Assembly (NCBI GenBank): GCA_016801845.1
Contig: CM028910.1
Coordinates: forward strand, 18,320,629-18,384,628
Direction: 5' to 3'
Length of the DNA stretch: 64,000 bases
Origin: Polydactylus sextarius
Taxonomy: Eukaryota > Chordata > Actinopteri > Polynemidae
The notes under the pieces are model-generated. The model had not been told where the DNA came from, ran no database searches, and saw nothing but the letters and a program-made list of their open reading frames with translations. Made by a program: the position numbers and the translations under genes. Shown here in pieces: positions 40,771 to 52,599 of this stretch. How positions within the stretch are numbered: the stretch's first letter is position 1; each line of letters begins with the position of its first letter.

Positions 40771-42699
40771 GGTTGTGTTTTTCCACACCTCCCTCCTTTT
40801 TCATTCTCCTCTCAGTGGCATTTGTCAACACACAATGTTAGCTGCGGAAAACCCGATGTGGCTCAATTTACACAGTTCTTTTGCAGCTTGTTGTCACTCT
40901 TATCCACAGCAACTTACTGTGGATACGTACTGTTACTTTAAATTATTTGTTTCTTACAAAACAATTCCATTCAAATTTCTATTAACATAAAAGACAGTCT
41001 ACAAAAAAACAATGGTCCTGTTCCTGCATTAAGGAAGAGTAGACTCCAGTATATAACAGTAAAAAACTTACCCTGACCCTAACTTAACCCTTCAACTCAT
41101 CATTTCTACCCAGTCTGTCCATTTTCTATAACTCTCAGTTCTAACCTTTGGCCAGTTCCAATCACCTGTTTCCACATCCACCACTGCACTTGTTTCCTAT
41201 ACCCTTATTAGTCACTTAGTGCATAGTTTATATTGCTACCATTTTGTTCCTACCAGAGCCAGAGAGCTGGCCTGTGCTCCTATTTGCCTTTTTGCTTGGT
41301 CAGTTATTCATTTCCCCCCCTGAATGTTTGTTGCCAAACACTGCTTCAAACTTCAGACCAACTAAATTACAACTATTTTAAAGTCTGTCGGCTCTGCTTT
41401 CAAGCTTTGCGTCAGTGCTCATACATCCAGGAATAATAAATTCTTGCTAAATTCAGTACCTTTCAAAGGTTACAGATGTCCTCTAGTTTGATAGTTTCAC
41501 AATTTATAAAAAATACACATAAATTGCTGTAGTTTGACTAAAGTATGATAAAAAAATTAATTAAATCTGCTTATTGTCACAGAGTGGCTCAGGGAATAGG
41601 ACAAGAAAGAAGTCTATGTCAAGGTTATAGTAAAAAAAAAACAATTTATACAATTTTTAAAGAAAATAAGTTAGCAAGTTCAGCCATGAAAGCAGAGCAT
41701 GGGTGAGTGGCATGTGAGCAGTGCATGTACTGTGGGTGTAGAAGCAAAAGATGATGCTACAAAGTGGATGTCAAATTGGATGTTGGAAGAAAGAGCGGGT
41801 GAGAACATGGGCCAGCTTTTACAGTTTGTGGCTTAAAGCTTAGGTGAATTACATCTGCTGACAACCCTCCCATGTCAAATACTACCTCTTGCCTATTGAG
41901 GTTGGCCAGGGAAACCTCCAAGACAGCAGAAGGGACATCACACTATTACTGTGCAGTTTCCAGATTTTGGCATGAAAATTAAGCTATGAAGCGTCTATAT
42001 ATAGATACAGATGCTATGAAGCATGTATATCTAGATGAACACAAGTGTCATTTTTATACAAGCTATTATAAAAAATGTTTGAAGATAAAACACTGGAAGA
42101 CTAAATTATATGAATAAACTCTTCCAGGCAGCTTTATCAGGGGACTTAATTAATTATATTCATTAATTTATTGTGGTCTGAAAGTAGTTGGTGGTGGTCT
42201 TCCCTGTGAATTCCAATGTTCTGTACCCATCCCATCCCCAAACATCAACTGTTAAAAAATATTGTAAATAAACTGAAAAAAAAAAAAAAAACATCAGCAT
42301 GAAAAAGTGTTCTCTAACCTTTGATTGAGGCCACATAACCAAATCACAGCTTCATTTCATCTTAGGTCAAAGTGTAAAATTGTAACAAGCAAATGCATTA
42401 CATTCAGGTCTGTGTCAGAGAATTTGCAATCAATATATCATATAATTTACTTTAGATTATACTCATAATTATTACAAGACTAACAAGTAACTATGTACAT
42501 GTTCTTTTAATGCTACAAGCAGTGCATCCTGCTAAATCAATAAAGTGATTTAAATGTTAATATTAATAAGCATAAGCCTTATCTTGGCAAATGCATAGCA
42601 AACAGATCCCTAGATGAATTATTACTGGAGGTATGTGTGATAACTAGTCATATTTTTTTTATCTAGAAAAAAAAAAAGTTTTCAGTACTTAATTGATTT
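40771..42699. other. Unassigned AT-rich sequence
   Basis: No gene recognised. Contains A-runs at about 41632-41641 and 42278-42291 and the short duplication at 41983-42036. Confidence 0.5.
41983..42036. repeat. Short tandem duplication (30-bp period)
   Basis: Two 24-base units, both starting GCTATGAAGC and ending TAGAT, at 41983-42006 and 42013-42036. They differ at three positions. Confidence 0.85.
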
Positions 42700-42885
42700 T
42701 ATTCTTCCAAGAAAAGACCCATTTATATGAGTCAGTCACTTCAAAAGTGTGGATTTAATCATCAGTCCCTGGTTATTAAAATAATTGCATGCATTTTGCC
42801 ACACTTTGGCCATTTGTCTCGCGACATCTTACTGTAATGACTGTGACCCTGCAATGGATTTTCAATGAATCTATAAATGGAATAT
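42700..42885. promoter_or_regulatory. Candidate conserved non-coding element
   Basis: Repeat-free block with GTGGATTTAATCATCAGTCC, AAAATAATTGCATGCATTTT and TGTCTCGCGACATCTTACTG, including an octamer-like ATTGCAT and a TCGCGA palindrome. No coding sign. Confidence 0.3.
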
Positions 42886-43096
42886 ATTTAAGCATTCTAA
42901 AGCATATAGATGATCATTATACATTCTAGAAGATACTGTGAACATAACCATCTGGTTATATACAGTAGCTTGTATGTGTATACAAGGCGAGAGTTGAGTG
43001 AGCTGATAGTGAGTGAAACCATTAAAACTCAGCCTCAGCTGAGTACAGCAAGAATAAGTGAAAATGAACAAAGCATGTTGGACTGTAGTTTGGAAA

Positions 43097-43119
43097 GGGG
43101 TGGGGGTGGGGGTGGGGGG
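43097..43119 (+). other. G-quadruplex-forming motif
   Basis: Four runs of 4, 5, 5 and 6 G separated by single T (GGGGTGGGGGTGGGGG then TGGGGGG). Single-base loops and long G runs make this a very strong quadruplex sequence. It sits at the left edge of the complex block at 43125-43560. Confidence 0.9.
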
Positions 43120-43124
43120 CTTTG

Positions 43125-43560
43125 CTCTTCTTCCCCTTCAAAGAGGCTGGGATACTCTAAAAATATCTCCCCGGCAGCTAATCAGAGAGAGACAGGCAGT
43201 AGCAGCAGAGATGTTTGTTGTTGTTCGACTCTTTTGGCTTCAACAAGCACTACCATGATGCACTGGGGAAAGGGCCTGGACACATCTGAGTGCTTTGATC
43301 AATAGGGTTTCAGTCCCTCTGAAACACAGCCTGGCTAGAGCACCAAAGGGTTTGATGTCCACCCATCTGATTGAGCTAAGGCAATGGGATATGGACTGTT
43401 GGTATGCAACACTAGAACAGGATTTGCAAACTAATTTAACACGATGAAGTTTGAGTGGCATTAATTGGCGAGCACGATGAAATCCTGTGACAATACATTC
43501 ACACAGCCATCAGGCTGGCTGATGAGCCGCTGAAATCTCAGTTACTGCAGGAGGTGCTTA
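43125..43560. promoter_or_regulatory. Candidate conserved non-coding element
   Basis: More than 400 bp of complex, repeat-free sequence (AATATCTCCCCGGCAGCTAA, GAGTGCTTTGATCAATAGGG, GAGTGGCATTAATTGGCGAG, AGGCTGGCTGATGAGCCGCT). It holds a TTTGATC TCF-like site and a TTAATTGG homeodomain core. Small frames on both strands (42910-43305, 43240-43461) have no domain. I prefer an enhancer to an exon. Confidence 0.35.
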
Positions 43561-45559
43561 AGAAACAACCATTAATAACTAGTTTACTGCCACTAGTATT
43601 ACACACATCCACAATATCTCCATAATTATCACTCTACCAATCAGTTCTGCTTTCTGTGCTGTTCTTTGATGGGTCATTATCTTGAAGTCTGTGTTTCAAG
43701 CCTACAAATATTATCTCAGTATGGCTGTACTGTTCAGTGGCTCATCCATTGCCTCCCCATGCTATTCAGACAGCATTATGAAGTTACTCCATGTGGATGA
43801 GATAGTAAGTACTAAAACTATATACATTCCTTTTTTTAACAGACTTTATTTATTCTTAAGTAACAACTGAATAAGACTTTTAACTTCTTCAGGAACCAAT
43901 CCACATCTGTTTCTTTGTACGCTACCAATAGGTTTGTCTTCAGCGATAAAAGACCAAAAACTTTTTTATGTGATTTATTTTCTGATGAAACTTTGACACT
44001 TCACCACAGATGGGAAGTAATAGGACACACTTTGATGTCCTTGGATGGAAAGCAAATAACAGACTAGCTAGTTTGGAAAACATGACCATGCGGTGTGCAG
44101 GCAGCTCAGTTTGTAGGATTTCTTAATTTTAAGGTTCAATTTCTAGCTGTTGCCTCTGAGCTGCAAACATGATGCAGGGCCACTGACGTGTGGGCTAGTA
44201 TTTCTCAAAATGTGGAGGAAGAGGAAAAAAGATAAAAAATCAAGAATACCTCAATATGGATATGGCCATAGAAGAAGATACTTTCAATACAGACATGAGA
44301 CCATAGCTACCTCTTCTTGTAGCCATTAGTATAATTTTCTTTTTCATGACCCTGCTCTTCCCCGCTTCCTTGTTGAATGACACTTCTAAATCGCCCCACT
44401 GTAAGAGCATCCTTGGGCAAGAAACAAAGGTGAAGATATGTGTAGAAAGACACAGAGAGAGTACTTAATATCCTGCATCTTGAGCTAGATGCACACTTCC
44501 TGAATCCATTAGGGGTGAATGGGCTTACTGACTCTTGGACAAAACCTAAATGTAGTGCTGATTTGTCCTTACGCTTTCAGCCTGCTTGGCCTTGGGCACA
44601 CTGCAACTACAAGTGGATGAAAACAAAAGGAAAACCACTCCAGAGCAGTACAAGGCCTTAGGTTGACAGTGCTCAGACAAATCAGAAATCACAGCATATT
44701 CGTTCACTTTATTTATAGTCCCCCTACATATTAAATAGCCTTTGCATTCACACAGTAAATCATATTTATTTCCTGTTTAAGTTCTAAACAAATAAGACTG
44801 CTTGACTAGAGGCTAAACTAAGGCTTAGGCAATTTACCTCCACTGTAAACCCATAGCAGGTTTTAATTACTGTGCCTGATTAAAATGACTCTCATTATTA
44901 TAAGGGTGGAGTCAGTTGCACTTCTATCACTCTCATTGGCAAAGGGAATCAGTGACCACACTTTCAAATTCCAACATTCCCACTCCCACATGCAACCTGT
45001 ACAGAGCTCTAACCAGCCAAAATAATTTAAAACACCGGTGTAAGTGTTAACAGGGCCTTTAAATATCACATCATCCAGTCACTGCGGATTATATTCACAA
45101 ACAGTTGACAGACATCTTGTTATTTGTGTTGCATGTTGTATCTTTACCGATTTAGTGCTTCCTACATTTTAGAGTTATGGCTAACCCATCTAAAATAAAT
45201 TCATTAGCATGAAAACTAAAATTGCAAGTAGGGGTCCAAAAGTAAACAAAAGCCTAGTTTCTTTCAAAATGGAGATCTTGCAAATGATTTAAGTGAGGAT
45301 TAATGAAGATTTTTATGAAATGCACAAAAAAAAAAGTAAATGATAATGAATGTAGGGCCATGGTTAGACATTGTTAATGTAAAGGAAATTCTTGGCTTAA
45401 TGGATAAATAAGAAAAAAAAAATCAGAATCAACTCAAAACTGGAGCCTGGACTTTCTCCATTGCCCTAATTTATAGATGAAACCCCTTCTTCACACATCT
45501 GCTGATTTATATGGCAAGAAAATATTAGTTAAGGGCATATTCAGCCCTATCTAAAAATA
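43561..45559. other. Unassigned sequence, possible worn SINE
   Basis: AT-rich. The stretch at 44080-44620 has CATCCTTGGGCAAGAAAC and a later TAGGGGTGAATGGG, echoes of the body of fish tRNA-derived SINEs, but no A and B boxes can be paired. The SINE reading is weak. Nothing else is recognised. Confidence 0.3.
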
Positions 45560-46030
45560 CCAGCACGGCTATGTAATGAGACCTAGTCAGTGCCAGTATT
45601 CTCATGCAGAGGCAAATTACATTCAACTCTTTGGTCAGCGCAGATAGAAGCAAACACTCTGTTGTGGCTAATTGTGATCATTTCAATTAATTGCCAACAT
45701 ACAAGATGCCCCTCATTGGTGGAATGAGTGATTATGTCGTAAGTGGGTCTGCCCTGTGGTGCACCAGCCATACAATCTTTCCCCATCTAATTATATGGGG
45801 AGTTATCGTGTCCCTAATGACTTTGCGTGTTGCCTACTCCTTAAGAAGCTCAAGATAAAGGCGAGGACAAAATGATGTAAAGCGCATTATCATTGGCAAT
45901 GGACTCCTGGCGGCATTACTTTAAATAGAGCTTGATTCCCTCTTTGTAGCCAGGCTCTTTTGTGAGATATGAGAACAGCGCTAATGAGTGCCCACACTCT
46001 TGATTTGGAATATGCCCAGTCTAATTTCTG
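45560..46030. promoter_or_regulatory. Candidate conserved non-coding element (strongest)
   Basis: About 470 bp without repeats, rich in homeodomain cores: the palindrome CAATTAATTG at 45684-45693, TAATTA at 45788-45793 inside the inverted pair CCCCAT...ATGGGG (45781-45800), and CCCTAATGAC, CGCTAATGAG. It also has CCTCATTGGTGG and GCATTATCATTGGCAATGG. The uniform high complexity and the lack of an open frame are characteristic of long vertebrate non-coding elements near developmental genes. Alignment to other fish would settle it. Confidence 0.4.
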
Positions 46031-46549
46031 TACAGGAGGGAAAAGGCAGCTTAACAAACGCAAGAGGAAAGAAAATAAAAACTCTTTCTAGTTGAGTAGA
46101 GTGAAAGGAATTTGTGTATGAATGCTGACATACTGAGTTTGTTAACCACAAGCTGAAGTGGAGATTTGTGGTTAATATAATATTACAGTGAGAGGAAAAA
46201 GAATATGACTTACTCACCACATTAAAGATGTAAAGGTGAAGGATGTATGAAATGTTCAGTTTTGCAAAGAGAGAGTTTAATGGGTTAATTTTTAAGTCAT
46301 CCCTTGGACTTAAAAAATGGGAAACCACAGAATTTTTAGCCAATGTCACCAATAAATACTGTATGCTTCTCCAAAATATTTTACACCTTAAACTGAATCC
46401 TGTTAATACTAGTTTCTGGGTATATAGCTACTGTCAGTCATTAAGCAGTCAGTGGCCAAGAAACAACTAGTTCCAAGGCAAATTTAAACTTATGAACAAA
46501 TATTTATGAAGACATGTTCCATTGGGATTCTTAATCTTTCAAGTAACTT
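46031..46549. other. Unassigned sequence
   Basis: AT-rich; the minus frame 45981-46352 (123 codons) has no recognisable domain. Confidence 0.5.
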
Positions 46550-47169
46550 TAGCTGGCTTCAGACTAAGGCCAAAACTGAGCTAACCGAGATGTGCCAGGG
46601 CTAATTACTTTCACACTGTTTCGAGCCAGTGCTAACTGGGGGCTAGAGATGGGCTAGAGACAGTGACCACATTAAGGCGGGGCCAGCCCGTTGCTGTAGA
46701 CAGCGAGTTGAGGCAATAAAGATGGCAGTACAGAAATGTATTTACAATTTTAGCTGCTACAGAGAACCAACAGCTCTGGTCTCACAATGATGTTTGTGGT
46801 CTGCTTTCCATCTGGGCAGAGAATCAACAGGGTTTGTCAGAATGAAACACATTGTGGCAGAGAGGTGCCCTCCAAGTCTATGCTAGCGATCTAAATGGCA
46901 GTTAGAAAGCTAACTTCTTACAGCAGACCCACGTAGATCTGCTACAACTAGAATTAAAAGCAGTTTTTGCTTGCTTGTACCTCCCATCCTGTTTGAAAAT
47001 GGGCAGTATTGGTGACGTTTTCACAAACGGGAGCTTGTCGAAGGGTAATCCAGACAGACTAATAGCCTGACAATCTGAACAGGGGCTATGAGGCTGGTAG
47101 ACTTGGGACACTAGCACCTAGGTGGCCCACAAATGACCCTAGCCTGGCTAAACAGTCTGAAGCCGGCTA
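46550..47169. mobile_element. Unclassified DNA element with terminal inverted repeats
   Basis: The left end reads TAGCTGGCTTCAGACT. The right end on the minus strand reads TAGCCGGCTTCAGACT, a 16-bp inverted repeat with one mismatch, 620 bp apart. The interior is GC-richer than the flanks and repeats GGGCTAGAG/GGGCTATGAGG-like text near both ends. No transposase frame and no clear target duplication were seen, so the superfamily is open. A chance pair is unlikely at this length but not excluded. Confidence 0.55.
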
Positions 47170-50019
47170 TTGTTCCTGATTATGGCCTTGATCTACAAGA
47201 CTGCAATGTGTTAGTAATGGTTCTGTTTAATTTCACTCCATCCACATTGTAATATTGTTCTGTTTGCTTAGTTTATCTCATCTGCCTTTTGTTCTTGTGT
47301 TTTTACTTGATTTAACAAAATTAACAACTTTCCACATTTTTCTTAGAAGTTAAAGGCACCACTTTTCTCTGGGTGGTTTGATTCAGTTACAACTGCCCCC
47401 ATTGCATGCTAGCTCTGCAGACTCAATTTTCCTGCAGACATCGTCTTATAAACTGTCTGTTTTCCCTAGACATTGTTCAAAGCTTCCTAAATAATGGAAT
47501 AATGGAAAAATAAAATATAAAATGAGAATCCACACCAGACCATAGAACCAATGGCCCTTTGTAGATGACTGGGGAACATTCTTATGGTAAAACAAGGCAA
47601 ACTGCTTGAAATAGATGTTTTTTATGTACACAGGTTTAAATGAGGTTGAGGTTGAACCTTCGTCAGTGGGCGTGTTGTGTGTGTTGCTGGATGCAACCAT
47701 ACATCAATGGCACTGCAGAGTGGCTTTGTGTTCCTTTGTGTGAAATGTGACAAAAGCAGATCTTCAGATACAACTGGATTTCCCATGATTTACCATCCTT
47801 TTTAATGTCAACTTCATGAGCATTCAAAACATGAAATGAAGTTGCACTTTCAACTGTTCTTGACACACATACACACGTTTTACATTGACACAATGCATCT
47901 GAAGCAGTAAAGTGATCACTTAACCATTTTCATCATCAGTGTCTGCCTGTGCGAGATAAAATGCTGTGTTGTCAACATGAGTGCACATCATAACTAGTAG
48001 CATCCCAACATAGATGAAGTCTAGGTTTCAATGGACTTGGTGGATGAAAGCAGTAGGTTTGTCTATAGTATTTTCTTAGTAAGGCCAGGAGGCTCAGCAT
48101 GTCTGAAATACATAAACAGATTTAGCCCACGTGTCAGTGGCCTGCTGGTTTGAATCCTTGACTATAGTAGCTATTTTTAAGAAATTTGAATTGGAGACAA
48201 AATCAGTATTTAAGTAGGCATTCATCTAATCATGTGAAAATAATTAACATAGACAAAAAACTTAAATTAATTAGACACAATTGATTTAAATCAAGCTAAA
48301 TCAAATCAAAATAGCTTATTAAACCAGCAGAAATTTACTTAAAAAAATGGTACATTCTTGCAGTGCAAAGGTTTGCTATCCTTACATGGCCTTTCTGCTT
48401 TTACCTCAGTTTCCCCTATACATTCAATTTGATGCCTCCTGAATTGTTAATCAGCCAGAAGAATATTAAGAGCTGCTATACCCTCTGCCAGGGGTAACAA
48501 TGTGAAACACTAAATACCAAAAAAACTAGGTCTTAATGATTTATTTAGAAAGCTATCGATTTGGTGTGCAGTAAATTACAATTAAAGGCATTGCTTTAGC
48601 AGTGACCCTTCATGTTAAATAAATTATTGCTGCTGTTTAAACAACTAAAACAAAAAGAATTTTATTAATTTGTCACATGAGATTAAATTCATTAATGCAG
48701 ATGATAGATATAAATCATTTGGAAGTTTTATGCTGATATCATAAACACATGTATAACCTACAGAAAAAATGCATCCAAGAAAATATTGTCCCCATTGCAA
48801 GGGATTTTAAAGGTGACTCTTTGGGGTGAGAGGGTTTCCTTATACAGTTTCTAGCAACTGTGCTCGTGGCTTGGCATTAAAAAAATAAATTTATAAATGC
48901 AATCACTACTTACAATAGAGGAGACAGAGAGGGATTGTGTTTGCTGTTCTTTAGCAGCTTTTATAGCGCATTGCAAATGGGCAGTTACAGTTTGGTTGGC
49001 AAAAAATAAACACCTAGTCTCACTATCTAAATGACATAACATTTAATGTGGCTATTAAATGCACACTGTGGAAAATGTTGTCGTTCAGGACATACATTTG
49101 TCAACCTTAGTAGATAGTAGTAGATTTCAAATTTTTAAACAAGAAACTTAAACATGGTTGTGGTTGATCATTGCGGATAGTTGGTTGGACCAGCTTTTAT
49201 ATAATCAACCCATCAATGAAAGGCATAATATTATAATGTGCTCTTTTATAGAAGATTCATTTCACTTAAATTGAAGATTTAATCCTTAGCTGTCCAGTTG
49301 CTTTAAGGAAATTTGTTCGAGTGTCAGCAAAATATTATGTTCCCACTGAGCAATAAACCATGCAACATGAGAATATCAGTGACATTAAACATTTGAGGAT
49401 TTCCTAGAAACATGTCATTTTGGTCTGTAAAATTCCCTGGGTAAAGAATGGCACTAAAGCAGCCAGATTTAGTAGTTTGCTTCTCACTGTGACCACCCAT
49501 GCTAAAAATGTGTGCACTTATGGGACTTGTGGAGCACTTAGGATAAAAGCTTTCATGAAATGGTATGTGTTGAATGACATGCATGCTCAATACCTAAAAA
49601 TACCAGGAAAAACTTGATAGTCAGTGTGGTAGTACTTTCTGAGAATGATTGTGTGAAACAACTTACAAAATGTGCGTGTTCAAAAAGTGCTCTGTCCTTT
49701 GTATTTTAACATGAAAATATCATTTTGTCTGTCATTTTATCTGAAATCTTTAAAGCTAATTATTTATGATTGATTATTTATGATTGACATAGGTACAGTG
49801 CACCTTATGAAGTAGTGATGCGTCTCATAACAACTTGCATTCTTTGCTGTTTTTTCACACATAAAGCCTGCATGTTTACTTGACAAGAACTTATGCATCT
49901 AATCACTTAATCATCTGTACTGTCATATCCCCAGACAAATAGATAAACAATTTAACCAAATTTACTGCACAAGAAATTTAACAAGTCCCTTTAGCTGCAA
50001 ACATTGACCTCACAAGGGC
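47170..50019. other. Unassigned AT-rich sequence
   Basis: No gene recognised over about 2.8 kb. A GGTTTGAATCC at about 48148-48158 looks like a tRNA B box, but no clover-leaf surrounds it. A short duplication (TTATTTATGATTGA) lies at about 49760-49790. Confidence 0.5.
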
Positions 50020-50270
50020 ACCAAGCAAGAGAACTCTTATGGAATTGCAGGCAGTCCATTTAGTTGAGGAACAAATTATATATGCCATAAGGGCTAAATT
50101 AGGCACATGTGCAACAGGTCAGGTGGAGCACTGTGCACTGGCCGATACCTTATCTTGCTCTGTCAGCAGGTCTCCACTGTCCCTGGGATTAATTGTGTCT
50201 GTCCACTTGAGACGGGGATGTCACGGTAGTGTGTGTTCAGCAGCCCCCACCATCGTGTCCAGCTGGGAGA
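50020..50270. promoter_or_regulatory. Candidate conserved non-coding element
   Basis: Complex repeat-free block with an OTX/PITX-type GGATTA (50186-50191) running into TAATT, an NKX2-type CCACTTGA (50203-50210), and E-boxes CACATGTG (50104-50111) and CAGGTG (50120-50125). A plus frame of 141 codons (50039-50464) crosses it but continues into GA-rich and AT-rich sequence with no domain, so an exon is not favoured. Confidence 0.35.
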
Positions 50271-51642
50271 GAGAGACAGAGAGAGAGGGGAAGAGGGGGT
50301 GGTGGCATTTGTTTTCTTTTCTCTGTTTAACTTTACTGTTCCAAGTGCATATTAACCTGGGTTTTGCCATTTTTTGTTGTCATACTTATTTGTGTTTCAG
50401 TTTAGTTTGTGGTGGGATATATGCATGGCAGGATCATGTTACTAAGATTCACAACCACATTTGACAGAGGTTCAACACTATAAAGCTATGTCCACAAACG
50501 CAAACTTGCACACAATCACAAATGCAAATGAACAGATGCTAATTCTGCTCTAATTCTGCTCTTGTGTTTACTTCCTGGATTTAAAAACTCACTGCACATT
50601 TACAGGATTTAACTCAAAACCTTACACCTTCAGAGTATTCCTATTGCCCCATCTGCTATTTAACTAAAACACTTGAGCTCTATTTGATATCATCTGACTG
50701 ATATTGTTACTTCATCCCTTTTTCCATTTGGCTACTATAATATGCCAAAGGTGGTCCCAATTTTTTCTTTGGACAGCACCCAAAGGAAAAAGCCAAATGC
50801 TCTAAGAAAGAGTTAAACAGCCCCTAAATAAATAGTTCAGCATGTTGGAGAACTGCTTAGAAATCTTGGACTTCAATTTTTATGATGCTCAGTGAATTCT
50901 GAAGCCTCAAACCCAAAGTGAAGACTCAAAAGCTCAGGGAAATAAAGCCCGTAAGTGTCTGAGTAAATTGTTTTCAACCCCAGTTGATTACCATTAAAGA
51001 GGGGATGTCCTTAGTGACTGGTAATGGCTTGAAATAGTGGTCCACAATTGGTTTGAATAAGGTTGAAATCTGTGTGAATGATTGTGTGTGTGTAAAGAGA
51101 GAGTGAGAGAGTGGGGGTAGTGGTAAGTCAGTGGGCAGACTCTTGGGTCGCACTGCCATGAGAGTGGGTGTCGACAGCTGGCTAGTAATTGCAGTTCATA
51201 GTAATTAAGCCTTGAAAAATTAGCTGACAGTTCTGCAGCTTTGTAGCATAGTACTATGCCACTCACTGTAAGATATCCAGGCCCCTAGCACTTACAGTCT
51301 ATAAGACCTGTGAAATACCATTTTCCTTAAGTCATTTTACATGTCATTTCACAGCATGTAATTTCTCTCCTGACTAAATTATAATCCCCCCATATTGGCA
51401 ACCAAAATGATGTTAAATGATATGGACCAACCCTGTCTTTTAGAAATGATCAGTAACATCAGTAAAATCATTGGCTTTACATGAAAATACGCCCTTTTGC
51501 AGTATCTTAACAGTACACTTACAAAGACTAAAGCGTTACATAACATTTTAATGGTTATATTTGGGACATCACCTGCAGGTGCTGTTGATAATGCACATAC
51601 TGCATTTCATTTGCATCACATTATGTGATGAGTATATTTTGT
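50271..51642. other. Unassigned sequence
   Basis: Begins with a GA-rich stretch to about 50300. No gene or repeat edge recognised up to the hAT target duplication. Confidence 0.5.
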
Positions 51643-51650
51643 GTCAAATC
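51643..51650. repeat. Target-site duplication of hAT element, left copy
   Basis: GTCAAATC, repeated exactly at 52050-52057. Confidence 0.9.
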
Positions 51651-52049
51651 TAGGGATGCACTGATCGATTGGCACCGATTTCCTTAATTTCGTAGGATTG
51701 GCGGACTACTGTATTGACCCAAATATAATTTTTTTTTTTTCTTACAACGCAGAGACCCATTAGAAAACAGTGGCTCAAACACTGAACAAGTTAACAAACA
51801 GACAGTGACCAGACTGTGGCACTCCACCATACTTTCAAAATAGGACCGGTGATTATTGTCCTCCATGTATTACAGCTACCAAGTGGTTGGTAGCTGTAGA
51901 CTTGATCACCTCCATCCCTGTCTCTCAGCCAAAAACAGAATCGGAGGGTCATGTAGACAAACTTCCCTGTTTTTTTCCATCCCTGTCTCTCAAAAATCAG
52001 AATCATCCAGAAAATTGATCATCAGAAAATTGCAATCGGTGCACCCTTA
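51651..52049. mobile_element. Non-autonomous hAT element with perfect 8-bp duplication
   Basis: The left end reads TAGGGATGCACTGATCGATT. The right end on the minus strand reads TAAGGGTGCACCGATTGCAA. These are TAGGGGTGCACCGAT-type hAT termini. The exact 8-bp flanks GTCAAATC confirm a hAT insertion. The 399-bp body has no transposase. It contains a perfect 12-bp-arm hairpin at 51871-51898 (loop GTGG) and a duplicated CCATCCCTGTCTCTCA at 51912-51927 and 51977-51992. Intact flanks suggest a fairly young insertion. Small open frames inside are chance. Confidence 0.9.
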
Positions 52050-52057
52050 GTCAAATC
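52050..52057. repeat. Target-site duplication of hAT element, right copy
   Basis: GTCAAATC, identical to 51643-51650. Confidence 0.9.
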
Positions 52058-52599
52058 AAATATGAAGAAATGATCATGAAGGATATTCCACTGCTGTTCA
52101 CTTGCTTATATATGCAACAGCCACCTCAAATCTATGGCCGCATTCACCACAGTGATTCCTGATAGCTTGTCCATTAAAGTTTAAAAACCACTTTCTGTCT
52201 GACTGCTTCCACTTTAGGTCACACTGGGGCAAGATGTTGGAAAAAAAAAAAAAAAAAAAGTCAAGGCAAGACCTTTGTTGTCCACTCCAAATTTGCCAGA
52301 AAAATATCAATGTTTGAAAAAACATGTTTTTCAGTCTGAGTGTCTGCACAGTACTCACTGTAGTTCATGTCTTTCGGGTACAAGTGTTGGATTATACAGC
52401 CCACATCAGAACTGCAAGAAAGCAAGTTTCTTAGGTTGTCCTCAGTTTTGCAAAATTTAAGACCTCTGACTCTCTCCACAAGGTCACTAGATCATAGCCC
52501 TGGGGGGTGTCAATGGCTGGGGAGGGTGCACAGCCTTGCCTGTTAGTTGCATGCACTGGCCTTTTGTTTGCCAGCTTTTCCTACTACTCAATTGAAGCA
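52058..52599. other. Unassigned sequence with A-run
   Basis: Holds a run of about 19 A at 52241-52259. The minus frames 52098-52358 and 52261-52479 give fairly protein-like text (for example IIQHLYPKDMNYSEYC, HCGECGHRFEVAVAY) but match nothing I know and are interrupted by the A-run. A worn retrocopy is possible; chance is more likely. Confidence 0.4.

Noticed and set aside
44080..44620. SINE-like text (CATCCTTGGGCAAGAAAC)
   Set aside because: Only isolated matches to SINE bodies; no paired pol III boxes or tail, so not listed as an element.
48115..48175. tRNA-like B box GGTTTGAATCC
   Set aside because: No A box at the right distance and no clover-leaf arms.
50039..50464. 141-codon plus frame
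   Set aside because: Starts in an enhancer-like block and runs through GA-rich and AT-rich sequence with no domain; kept only as a regulatory candidate.
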